Of a stretch of 64,000 nucleotides of DNA, positions 1-7,288 are shown piece by piece; the stretch's first letter is position 1, and each line of letters begins with the position of its first letter. Made by a program: the position numbers and the translations under genes. The stretch is taken from positions 186,001-250,000 of the forward strand of contig JAHFBF010000003.1 of the NCBI GenBank assembly GCA_023250195.1, read 5' to 3'. Under the pieces are notes generated by a model. The model ran no database searches, had not been told where the DNA came from, and was given only the letters and a program-made list of their open reading frames with translations. Source of the stretch: Candidatus Melainabacteria bacterium (GTDB taxonomy: Bacteria; Cyanobacteriota; Vampirovibrionia; 2-02-FULL-35-15).

Positions 1-2
1 AA

Positions 3-287
3 AGGGTAAGAGATTTAGAAGGATTATTAACAGCACTTATTCTTGGACAAACTTTTGATGCTGATCCAAACACTGCTGGAATTCAGAATGTCTCAGGGCT
101 GACTTCAGTAAACAATCCAAATGGTGCATTTGATGCAAACGTAGTCAGACAAGAGCTATATAGAGCAAGAGCATATGAAGGAGAATTAAGAACTGCAGAA
201 AACTTCTGGAATGAAATTGTATCTGCCAATAAATCTGCACAACAAAAGACACACGAACTATTCAAAGCAGCCGGTGGTGGCAGTTAA
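3..287 (+). CDS. Small helical protein, 3' part only (paralogue of the gene at 480)
   Basis: The frame is open from the first bases of the window and stops at TAA 285-287, so the N-terminus is missing; 94 residues are visible. I do not recognise the family. The C-terminal half is predicted helical, and the stretch RQELYRARA...FWNEIV...KS...K..ELF matches the next gene (RQILSVARA...FWDVV..EKS...K..ELI) in order and spacing, so the two are paralogues. The last residues are a Gly-rich tail (AAGGGS). A strong terminator follows 16 nt after the stop. With sctV/sctN 14 kb away, a role as a small secreted or needle-like subunit is possible, but this is inference only. Confidence 0.7.
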   Translation, partial: RVRDLEGLLTALILGQTFDADPNTAGIQNVSGLTSVNNPNGAFDANVVRQELYRARAYEGELRTAENFWNEIVSANKSAQQKTHELFKAAGGGS

Positions 288-302
288 TAGAGTATTTGTT
301 AC

Positions 303-343
303 AAAAAAACCGCGCATTGGGTTTTCCTTTGCGCGGTTTTTTT
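303..343 (+). terminator. Rho-independent terminator, bidirectional
   Basis: A-tract, then CCGCGCA (310-316), a 13-nt loop, TGCGCGG (330-336) and a T-tract. The A and T tracts extend the stem. It closes the transcript of the first small gene and separates it from the gene at 480. Confidence 0.9.
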
Positions 344-479
344 ATGGCATTTAGAATCATTAAAAAAAATTAATATTAGTTATAACCCTACTTTAATAGA
401 AATTTGAGTTAATACCCATGTTCGTTAAACGACGAACAAGTGATAAACCTAGACAAATTTAAAAGCGGAGAACAAAACT

Positions 480-746
480 ATGCCAGTTATACACTATGTA
501 AATCCAGTATCAGAGCTTGCTTCAGCTCAAGAAGGTGTTTCACAAGCAACACAAGACAATACTTTTGCAGAGCAATTAACCCAATTAGCAACACTTGGCT
601 ATGGTGATCCTTATGCTGCAAGACAAATACTTTCAGTTGCAAGAGCAACTATGGGAAACCAATTACAAAAAGAACAATTTTGGTTTGATGTTGTAAAAGA
701 AGAAAAATCAAGTATGAAGAAAGCATGGGAGCTAATTAAGGAATAG
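480..746 (+). CDS. Small helical protein of unknown function (88 aa)
   Basis: ATG start behind GCGGAG, 10 nt upstream. No signal peptide or membrane segment. Residues 41-88 are strongly helical and match the C-terminus of the truncated gene at 3-287 (shared pattern RQ.L..ARA, FW..(I/V)V, KS...K..EL). Its length of 88 aa, an Asp-Pro (GDPYAA) ahead of a long helix and a KxxxxxI-type end loosely resemble type III needle subunits (SctF, about 80-90 aa). I cannot establish homology by eye and give this only as a hypothesis. It probably forms an operon with the gene at 775 (28-nt gap with its own RBS). Confidence 0.7.
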   Translation: MPVIHYVNPVSELASAQEGVSQATQDNTFAEQLTQLATLGYGDPYAARQILSVARATMGNQLQKEQFWFDVVKEEKSSMKKAWELIKE

Positions 747-774
747 TAGATTTGTAATCTAAAGGAGATCAATA

Positions 775-1236
775 ATGTATATTATGGAGCCAGATTCACT
801 TACCCAGCTGTATGTTGAAAAAAATTCCAATGAAAATGTTTATAAAGGCTTATTAAATGCTAACTTTCAGGATTATATGGATTCTCTAAAACAGGGCGGT
901 GAACTTGAACTTAGCTCAGGAAAGTTAAAACAAAAGGTTACTGGTTTAGCTTCAGCAGTAGGATTGGCTGCAGGTGCACTTGGTGGTCCTGCTGGTCTTG
1001 CGCTTGGTTTTTCTGTAGGAAATACACTTGGAAAGTATATAGGTAATGTATTAAGTGAAAGGATTTATGGTCAGGCAATGGCAGATATTTCTGAGATCTC
1101 TCATGACTCTAAGATAAGACATGCGCAGGTAGCAGCTCAATTATCATTTTTAGGACAGGTAGGTGGGGCTATTGATAACCTTCGTCAAAATGAAAATAAA
1201 CGTAAAAAAGACGATTTTCAGGCAATGCAGGTGTAA
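775..1236 (+). CDS. Glycine-zipper protein of unknown function (153 aa)
   Basis: Start chosen because AAGGAG lies 7 nt before ATG 775; a second Met at 784 is possible. Residues about 58-95 form a glycine-zipper/alanine-rich segment (GLAAGALGGPAGLALGF), typical of peptides that pack in or against membranes. The rest is polar and helical, with a basic C-terminus (NKRKKDD). No Sec signal is visible. It follows the small helical gene at 480 closely, so they are likely co-expressed. A pore-like or translocator-associated role would fit a secretion setting but is not shown. Confidence 0.65.
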   Translation: MYIMEPDSLTQLYVEKNSNENVYKGLLNANFQDYMDSLKQGGELELSSGKLKQKVTGLASAVGLAAGALGGPAGLALGFSVGNTLGKYIGNVLSERIYGQAMADISEISHDSKIRHAQVAAQLSFLGQVGGAIDNLRQNENKRKKDDFQAMQV

Positions 1237-1238
1237 TT

Positions 1239-1268
1239 CCTTAAAAACGGCTAAATTATTAAGGTTTT
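1239..1268 (+). terminator. Weak terminator-like hairpin
   Basis: CCTTAA (1239-1244) can pair with TTAAGG (1259-1264), followed by TTTT, just after the stop at 1236. The stem is only 6 bp and A+T-rich, so support is modest. Confidence 0.25.
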
Positions 1269-1399
1269 CAAGTATTAAAAAAATTTAATGTTTCAGCTAT
1301 CAAATTTTAGGGGCTTTTATCTTTATATACACGTAGAGGTATGTACTAGGGTTAACCAAAGGTTAAAAGTGGTAAGTAAAATATAAGAAAGAGGTTTTT

Positions 1400-1699
1400 A
1401 TGTCAGGTGAACCTAAGCGAATAAATGGTCCTGGAGAAACACCTCCACCAATTACTACAGTTGGTGGCAGGCAAATTCAACAAGGAACTAATCCAGAAAC
1501 AAGGCCAACTTCAGATGGTTTTGGAACTGTACCACCAGCCAGATTAACTACTACTACCGTTCCACCAGCACCTCCAGTGCTTGAACAAGTACTGGCAAGA
1601 GTAGACGCTATTGATACGTTTGGCGAAAGATTTGGTTTATCTCGTGGTGCACGTGCAAACTTGATTCAAGAAGTTGATAAAAGACATCCCCTTACTTAG
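1400..1699 (+). CDS. Pro/Thr-rich small protein (99 aa)
   Basis: ATG behind AAAGAGG. Residues 1-58 are a disordered Pro/Thr/Gly-rich segment (PPPITT, TTTTVPPAPP), followed by a short helical domain (VLARVDAIDTFGERFGLSRGARANLIQEVDKRHP). I do not recognise the family. A disordered N-terminus with a small folded C-terminus is compatible with a secreted or scaffold-type protein. No signal peptide. It lies 18 nt upstream of another small gene and probably shares its transcript. Confidence 0.55.
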   Translation: MSGEPKRINGPGETPPPITTVGGRQIQQGTNPETRPTSDGFGTVPPARLTTTTVPPAPPVLEQVLARVDAIDTFGERFGLSRGARANLIQEVDKRHPLT

Positions 1700-1717
1700 T
1701 TATGTTGGATTTATAGA

Positions 1718-1906
1718 ATGATTACCATAAACAGAAAAATAGTAGAAGAATATTATGGCAATGAATGGGGCTCTGTTGTAAGTGCAAAGACTTTAAATCT
1801 TTTAATTGAACTTACTTGCAAGGCCTATCACTTAAACCAATCACAGGCTCTCGAATATACCAAAGAAAAACAGCTCTCAAAACTTCAAAATCTCGGACAA
1901 ATATAG
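1718..1906 (+). CDS. Small protein of unknown function (62 aa)
   Basis: Short, soluble, predicted helical protein starting 18 nt after the preceding stop. I see no clear Shine-Dalgarno sequence and no recognisable motif. Its codon usage resembles its neighbours. It may be coupled to the Pro/Thr-rich gene just upstream. It is retained because it is open across its length in a tight gene row; otherwise the evidence is thin. Confidence 0.45.
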   Translation: MITINRKIVEEYYGNEWGSVVSAKTLNLLIELTCKAYHLNQSQALEYTKEKQLSKLQNLGQI

Positions 1907-1983
1907 ATAAATAACATATTTAGAAGTTATTTTGTTTTCATTTTTTGCCTGATTAGTATCTTTTCGTTAAAATATCATTAATT

Positions 1984-3426
1984 ATGGCAGAAATTCAATC
2001 TAAAGATATTTTAAATGAAAAGTCACTGGAAATTATTTTAAATTTTAAACCTTCAGATAAACACGATAAAAATGTAGTAAATGAAATATTAAAACTAAAA
2101 GGTGACATAAAAAAAATAATTACCTTGTTGCCTCAGCAGGAGCAGGAAATGTTGGATCTTAGATATTTCCAAAACCTCTCAAATGAAAAAATTGCTGAAC
2201 GTATTAATAAACCTAAAGATGAAGTAAATAAAATTGTTACTCGTGCTGTTAAAAATGTAAAAGAAAAGCTGGGACAGGAAAATCTTGATTTTGAAAAGGT
2301 TCAGAAGGTTATAGAAATTCCTAGGGTTATAGAAATTCCTAATGTAAAGCCTGACATAAGAGAACAAAACCCAGTAAAACAAGCCGCAGTTCAGGTTCAA
2401 TCAGGTTATAAAAGAAGACCTTCCTTTTTTGGTTTTATTTTCAGCCTGGCCTTTTATGCTGTGTTTCTTGGGGGTGGCTACTTTGTTGTACAAAAATATT
2501 TTTTCCATAATTTACCTACCTTAAACCAACTTTTTTCTAATTCAAAGAATCTTGTGCAGAGATTTGAAAAGGCAAAACCAATGAAGCGGAAAAGTGGAAT
2601 TGCAAAATCACAAGACCCATATGCCATTAAACTTTCTGGTTCAAGCAGTTTATTTGGACTTGCAAGAAGGTGGGAAAATGCATTTAATGTTGTTTATCCT
2701 AAATACCATGTTAATTTAATTTCATCTGATTCTGATAAGGGGATAAGTGATCTTTTAAGTGGGAAAATTGATATTGCAAATTCAAGTAGACCCATTACAT
2801 TTGCAGACAGAAAAAAAGCATCTGAGAATGGATTGGAACTATCTGAGAGCAGGGTTGCTCTGGATGCTTTAATAATTATTGCCAATAAAAAAAATCCTGT
2901 TAATGAGATAAGCCTGGATGACCTGGAAGGGATTTTCAATACTGAAATAAAAAGCTGGAAACAGATAAGTTCAAATTCTTTTGAGAAATCGATATTACCT
3001 GTAGTTAGAGAAGAAGGCAGTGGAACAAATGAATTTGTTATAAACAGAATATTGCAGGGGAATGTTTTTTCATCCTCACTTATAAGTAAGGACTCGAACA
3101 AAGAGCTTATTAAGTTTGTTTCTGAAAATGAAGGAGCTATTAGCTTTATAAACTCGATAAATTATCCGTGGGATAACAAGGATATTAAATATCTGAAAGT
3201 TAAAAATTATAATGATTCATTGGCTGTTTCTCCTTTTGAAGGGCAGAAATTAAATGCTGGCGCCATAAGATATGGTGATTATCCACTTGCACGCTATTTG
3301 TATTTAATTACACGAACTGATGCGCCAAAAAAGATTCAGGATTTTGTATCCTGGGTATTGAGTAAAAAAGGTCAACAAATTGTTGCTTATTCTGGATTAA
3401 TATCAGTGAGTACTGATGAAGATTGA
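1984..3426 (+). CDS. Membrane-anchored HTH regulator fused to a PstS-like phosphate-binding domain
   Basis: 480 aa with an unusual order of parts. Residues about 42-97 look like a sigma-70 region 4 helix-turn-helix (LPQQEQEMLDLRYFQNLSNEKIAE). Residues 98-146 form a charged linker with a doubled VIEIP motif. Residues 148-170 are a single transmembrane helix. Residues about 210-475 are a periplasmic phosphate-binding (PstS/PBP-like-2) fold: KLSGSSSL near its start, DIANSSRP, and GSGTNEF in the ligand-loop position. With no cleavable signal the topology is DNA-binding part inside, binding protein outside. I infer a one-component transmembrane regulator (ToxR-like logic) sensing phosphate or a related anion. 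No pst or pho genes are nearby. A TAAAAT box at 1968-1973, 10 nt before ATG, suggests a very short 5' UTR. Confidence 0.8.
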   Translation: MAEIQSKDILNEKSLEIILNFKPSDKHDKNVVNEILKLKGDIKKIITLLPQQEQEMLDLRYFQNLSNEKIAERINKPKDEVNKIVTRAVKNVKEKLGQENLDFEKVQKVIEIPRVIEIPNVKPDIREQNPVKQAAVQVQSGYKRRPSFFGFIFSLAFYAVFLGGGYFVVQKYFFHNLPTLNQLFSNSKNLVQRFEKAKPMKRKSGIAKSQDPYAIKLSGSSSLFGLARRWENAFNVVYPKYHVNLISSDSDKGISDLLSGKIDIANSSRPITFADRKKASENGLELSESRVALDALIIIANKKNPVNEISLDDLEGIFNTEIKSWKQISSNSFEKSILPVVREEGSGTNEFVINRILQGNVFSSSLISKDSNKELIKFVSENEGAISFINSINYPWDNKDIKYLKVKNYNDSLAVSPFEGQKLNAGAIRYGDYPLARYLYLITRTDAPKKIQDFVSWVLSKKGQQIVAYSGLISVSTDED

Positions 3427-3467
3427 TTTAATAGGTTTAAAGAATAAAAATTGGAGTACCTATAAAA

Positions 3468-3857
3468 ATGAATTATAAATTAAATGAAGAAATTAAACCC
3501 TGCGAAGTTGTTGTAGATAAATATAGTCCGTTTTACTATGCTGGTGCTTCTGGTGATTTTAACCTAATCCACATAGATAATGAGTTTGCAAAAAACGTTG
3601 GGCTTCCAGGGCTGATTTTACAGGGACTCTGTACAATGGCTTTTGTTTATAGAGCAGCTTTAGGAAATAACAATCCAGAAACAATGAAAAAATTAAAAGT
3701 AAGATTTAGAGGTGTTGTCAGTCCGCTTGATGTCCTTTCCATTAAAGGAAAGGTTGCAAATATTGAAAATAATTCAGCAACAATAGATCTTTTAGTTAAA
3801 AATCAGAGAAACGAAGATGTGATTACTAATGCTCAGGCTGTTTTAGTGCCAGGTTAG
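3468..3857 (+). CDS. MaoC-like hotdog-fold dehydratase
   Basis: 129 aa, single hotdog domain. The MaoC hydratase signature is present (YAGASGDFNLIHID, with Asp and His as the likely catalytic pair), followed by the helix LPGLILQGLCTMAFVY. Such proteins hydrate enoyl-CoA or dehydrate 3-hydroxyacyl-CoA/ACP thioesters. The partner-like gene at 6299 (minus strand) resembles the other half of two-subunit dehydratases (HadA/HadB-like), so the two may form a heterodimer, although they are not in one operon. The RBS GGAG (3453-3456) lies in the loop of a possible hairpin ATAGGT/ACCTAT (3431-3463). The 3' end overlaps the convergent RNase H gene by 32 nt. Confidence 0.8.
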   Translation: MNYKLNEEIKPCEVVVDKYSPFYYAGASGDFNLIHIDNEFAKNVGLPGLILQGLCTMAFVYRAALGNNNPETMKKLKVRFRGVVSPLDVLSIKGKVANIENNSATIDLLVKNQRNEDVITNAQAVLVPG

Positions 3858-4917
3858 CCAGCTTATCTGCCCTGAGATTTTCTTCTCTTGGAATATGTGT
3901 GATTTTAAATGAGGAAAGTCTTTCTGCTAATGAACTGGCTTTGTCAAATAAATCCTTAATATCAGCATCCTTTACCTTGTAGATTTTATTTATTTGTTTT
4001 ACTACAAGTTCACTGTCTGATTTTATTTCAACATTTTGAAAACCACATTCAATACTGACTTCCAAGGCTCTTATAAGTGCTGTATATTCTGCGAAATTAT
4101 TTGTATGGATCCCAATAAATTCTGATACTTCTTTTACTTGTTCTTTATCTTTATGAAAAACAATTCCAATAGAAGAGGGTCCTGGATTTCCTTTTGAAGC
4201 ACCATCAATATTTATAGTAATGATTTCTTTTTCACCAACTTCTTGAAATAGAATTTCTTGCATATCTTTAATTACTAAAATATTTTTGATCCCTCTTTTC
4301 AGATACGAGGTTTGTAAAAAAGTATTTTTTGTTAGAAAAATGGAATTACCAGTTAATAAGTGAGAAAGTTGTTCTTTATTTATGTTTGTATAAAATTGGT
4401 TGAAACAGTCTTCAAGATTTGAGCTCTTTAAGAAGATTTTATTGTTTTCTTTTGAATCATTTGTAATAAGTATTTGCTTTGTGCTTTTATGGATTTGCTT
4501 AACTATTTGAAGGTTTGTTGAAATTATTGAATCTTTAATAAATTCTTTGCTTTCGTCAAGTGATTTGTCGATTATTGTTCTGAATAGATTATTTAATTCA
4601 TCGTAAGTTTTATCTTTAATAGAGTTTGTTAATGAGCTTGTTATTATTGAAGGGATAGTATTAATTGGTAAGAAATTAATTGGACTTGAAGGTTCAATCA
4701 CACTGTTTTCTGGATTTATTCCTAAAAGTTGAATAATTTGTGTTCTTATTTGATTGAAACTACCCCAGTTATTTGTAGTATTCTCGGCTACTTTTTGTGC
4801 AATTGTTGCTACTAAACGTGACCAGTAGTTGTTTGGATCTATAAAATAAGAATCTCTATCCCACAAAATAATATCAGTGTTATATTCGATTCCACTGAGT
4901 TTTAATTGGATAGACAT
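3826..4917 (-). CDS. HAD-like domain fused to ribonuclease HI
   Basis: 363 aa. Residues about 232-363 are a complete RNase HI domain, which cleaves RNA in RNA/DNA hybrids: acidic residues D238 (NIDGASKGNPGP), E277 (NNFAEYTAL), D301 (IKSDSELVV) and D351 (REENLRADKLANLAL) are all present. The N-terminal 225 residues are unusual. WDRDSYF (D20, D22) resembles HAD motif I and ILITND (T152) resembles motif II, but I cannot identify convincing motifs III/IV. It may be a HAD phosphatase-like fold, perhaps inactive. The start at 4917 is shared with a short gap to the divergent der gene. The RNase H call is firm; the HAD call is tentative. Confidence 0.85.
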   Translation of the reverse strand: MSIQLKLSGIEYNTDIILWDRDSYFIDPNNYWSRLVATIAQKVAENTTNNWGSFNQIRTQIIQLLGINPENSVIEPSSPINFLPINTIPSIITSSLTNSIKDKTYDELNNLFRTIIDKSLDESKEFIKDSIISTNLQIVKQIHKSTKQILITNDSKENNKIFLKSSNLEDCFNQFYTNINKEQLSHLLTGNSIFLTKNTFLQTSYLKRGIKNILVIKDMQEILFQEVGEKEIITINIDGASKGNPGPSSIGIVFHKDKEQVKEVSEFIGIHTNNFAEYTALIRALEVSIECGFQNVEIKSDSELVVKQINKIYKVKDADIKDLFDKASSLAERLSSFKITHIPREENLRADKLANLALKQPEH

Positions 4918-4956
4918 AAGGTTATTTTACAACGTAAGCTATAATTGAAAATCCAA

Positions 4957-6294
4957 ATGGAAAAAAGAGATATAAAAGTGGCTATTATTGGGCGTCCTAA
5001 TGTTGGAAAGTCTACTTTATTCAACAGGCTTCTAAAGCAGAGGAAATCTATAGTAGATGATTTCCCTGGCGTAACAAGAGACAGATTATATGCTGATATC
5101 GAGTGGAATGGAAAACCAATTACTTTAATCGATACAGGTGGATTGATTGATGAAAAATATATTCCGGAAAAAGAAATAATTGATGAAGTAAGAAAACATG
5201 TTTTCGTGGCTGTTGATGAGGCTGATTTTGTCGTATTCATGGTTGATGGTAAAGCTGGTATTACTTCACAGGATGAAAAGATTGCAAAGATTTTAAGAAA
5301 AATAAAAGATAAAAAGAAAATCTTTCTTGCAGTAAATAAAATTGATACAGAGAAGCAGCTGGATCTTGTCTCTGAGTTCTATTCTCTGGGTCTGGGTGAA
5401 CCCTATCCTATTTCTGCTATTGCAGGTTCGAGTGGTTTAGCTGATATTCTGGATGAAGTTTCTAAAAGTTCAAAAAATCATAAAGTTATAAGTGATGAAA
5501 TTGTTAAAATTGCAATTGTAGGTAAACCAAATGTCGGGAAGTCAAGTATTCTAAACTGTCTTCTTGGGAAAGAAAGATCTATTGTCAGTTCAATTGCAGG
5601 GACTACGAGAGATAGCATTGACACTGAGATTAGTGTTAACAGCAAGCATTATTTACTGGTTGATACAGCAGGGTTAAGGAGAAAATCAAAAGTTTCTTCA
5701 GTTATAGAACGTTATGCTACGACAAGAGCTATTGAAGCTATTGAAAAAGCTGACATAGCTTTATTAGTGGTTGATAGTGCAGAGAAAATCTCAGATCAGG
5801 ATCAAAAAATTGCCTCAGTAATAAAAAGAAGAAATAAAGCATCAATAATAATAGTTAATAAGTGGGATTTAGTGGGGAATAAAACTTCAACTACAATTAA
5901 CAGGGTTGAAGAGCAGATTTTGTACGGTCTTCATTTTGTAAATTACTCTAAAATCTTATTTACGAGTGCAATAGAAAAGAAAAATATAAACAAAATATTT
6001 GGATTGGTAGATGAAGTGTTTGGAAATTATCAGAGAAGAATTTCCACTGGTAAGTTAAATAAAGCATTAGAGGATATCGTTCTTTTGACCTCTCCTCCAG
6101 CTAAAAAAGGCAAAGCTTTAAAAATATATTATGCTACACAGGCTAATGTAAAACCACCTGAAATAGTCTTATTTGTAAATGATTCAGAATTAGTCAGTGA
6201 ACAATATCAGAAATTTTTAGAAAAAGAAATAAGAAGCCGATTTGACTTTACGGGAAGCCCAATAAAGATGGTGTTTAGGAATAAGCCGAAGTAG
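4957..6294 (+). CDS. der: Ribosome biogenesis GTPase Der (EngA)
   Basis: Tandem GTPase needed for 50S maturation. GTPase domain 1 has GRPNVGKST, the switch motif PGVTRD, DTGG and NKID. Domain 2 has GKPNVGKSS, AGTTRDSID, DTAG and NKWD. A C-terminal KH-like domain (about residues 345-445) ends the protein, as usual for the family. Start chosen at ATG 4957, because MEKRDIKVAIIG is the normal N-terminus; an in-frame TTG at 4945 sits inside a TATAAT box (4940-4945). That box lies only 11 nt before the ATG and no Shine-Dalgarno is visible, so a near-leaderless transcript is likely. Divergent from the RNase H gene. Confidence 0.96.
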   Translation: MEKRDIKVAIIGRPNVGKSTLFNRLLKQRKSIVDDFPGVTRDRLYADIEWNGKPITLIDTGGLIDEKYIPEKEIIDEVRKHVFVAVDEADFVVFMVDGKAGITSQDEKIAKILRKIKDKKKIFLAVNKIDTEKQLDLVSEFYSLGLGEPYPISAIAGSSGLADILDEVSKSSKNHKVISDEIVKIAIVGKPNVGKSSILNCLLGKERSIVSSIAGTTRDSIDTEISVNSKHYLLVDTAGLRRKSKVSSVIERYATTRAIEAIEKADIALLVVDSAEKISDQDQKIASVIKRRNKASIIIVNKWDLVGNKTSTTINRVEEQILYGLHFVNYSKILFTSAIEKKNINKIFGLVDEVFGNYQRRISTGKLNKALEDIVLLTSPPAKKGKALKIYYATQANVKPPEIVLFVNDSELVSEQYQKFLEKEIRSRFDFTGSPIKMVFRNKPK

Positions 6295-6298
6295 AAGG

Positions 6299-6736
6299 CT
6301 ATCCCCTAATAACAAACGTCCAAACACCTTCTACAACTAACTCTTTATTCTGATTAAATGATTTTGTTTCTAATTCCACAAAATCATTGTTACTCTTTTG
6401 ATAAATATTTTTTATCTTTGAATGAGTAGTTATCGTATCATTTGCCTTAACGATTTTATGAAAATTAAATTCCTGTTCTCCATGTAAAAGCCTGAGCATA
6501 TTTAAATTTAATTCTGGGTCTGAAAAAAGATTTACCATTGTTTCTCTGGCAAAAACTACTACAAACATGGGTGGAGCTATGATACAGCCATACTTTGATT
6601 TTTTTGCAAAGTCAGGATCTGTATATAAAGAATTTAAATCATTAACTGCAAGTGCATATTCTTTTATTTTTTCCTGTCCGACTACATAAGTAACGGGCTT
6701 ATACTCACGATTAATAAATTTTGCATCTACTGGCAT
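6299..6736 (-). CDS. MaoC/HadA-like N-terminal dehydratase domain protein
   Basis: 145 aa hotdog protein of the type that forms the N-terminal, structural half of double-hotdog dehydratases (FAS1_DH/HadA-like): FINREYKPVTYVVGQEKIKEYALAVNDLN near the start and LLHGEQEFNFHKIVKANDTI in the middle. The Asp/His pair of the MaoC signature is absent (NDLNSLYTDPDFA), consistent with a non-catalytic partner. The catalytic partner could be the MaoC protein at 3468. Starts 4 nt after the rsmD stop, so it probably belongs to the GH57-rsmD transcript, although a -10 box sits close upstream too. Confidence 0.75.
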   Translation of the reverse strand: MPVDAKFINREYKPVTYVVGQEKIKEYALAVNDLNSLYTDPDFAKKSKYGCIIAPPMFVVVFARETMVNLFSDPELNLNMLRLLHGEQEFNFHKIVKANDTITTHSKIKNIYQKSNNDFVELETKSFNQNKELVVEGVWTFVIRG

Positions 6737-6750
6737 TGGTTTATATTATA
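6737..6750 (-). promoter_or_regulatory. -10 box 8 nt before the start codon
   Basis: On the minus strand TATAAT (6745-6750) is separated from ATG 6736 by 8 nt, a leaderless-promoter spacing. It lies within the last codons of rsmD, so read-through from the operon is an alternative. Confidence 0.45.
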
Positions 6751-7286
6751 GCTTGTTTTAGAAATGTGATTTTAGTGTTTCCAAATTTCCTTTCTTTAGA
6801 TAAAGCAAATCCTTCAGGGACTTTATAATCACTTTTTAACTCTGACTCAATTAATATTAACCCCTCTTTGTCTAATACCTTATATGCGTCTAATTTTTTC
6901 AGTGTTTCTTCAATAAAAGAACTCTTTCCATATGGTGGATCTAAAAAAATAAGATTAAATTTTTCATCTTTTAATTTATTTAAAGCTTTTGGCAGTTGTC
7001 CATGAATAAGGTTTGCGGTTATATTACACAGCTCAAGATTTTTTCTGATTAACTTGATTGATTCTCTGTCTGAATCTATAAGCGTAAGTTTCCTGGCATT
7101 ACGACTGAGTGATTCTATTCCTAAGACTCCTGAACCAGCACATAAATCTAAAACATTTGCATCTTCTACAAAGTTCTGCAATGTGTCGAAAATAGATTTT
7201 CTTACAAGTGCCATTGCTGGTCGAATAGAATCAGTTTTGCAAGTAGCTAATTTTTTTCTTTTTAGTTTTCCACCCAGAATATACAT
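6741..7286 (-). CDS. rsmD: 16S rRNA (guanine966-N2)-methyltransferase RsmD
   Basis: 181 aa, the usual length. N-terminal MYILGGKLKRKKL and the RPAMALVRKSIFDTL motif are typical of RsmD (RPT.dRvREalFn.L). The SAM-binding motif is VLDLCAGSGVLGIESLSR and the catalytic N6/N2-methylase motif is DPPY. It methylates G966 of 16S rRNA in the assembled small subunit. Sits 2 nt after the GH57 gene and 4 nt before the hotdog gene, so the three form an operon. Confidence 0.93.
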   Translation of the reverse strand: MYILGGKLKRKKLATCKTDSIRPAMALVRKSIFDTLQNFVEDANVLDLCAGSGVLGIESLSRNARKLTLIDSDRESIKLIRKNLELCNITANLIHGQLPKALNKLKDEKFNLIFLDPPYGKSSFIEETLKKLDAYKVLDKEGLILIESELKSDYKVPEGFALSKERKFGNTKITFLKQAII

Positions 7287-7288
7287 CT

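Noticed and set aside
2694-3101. Minus-strand ORF inside the HTH-PstS gene
   Set aside because: It is a shadow of the strongly coding plus-strand frame with recognisable domains.
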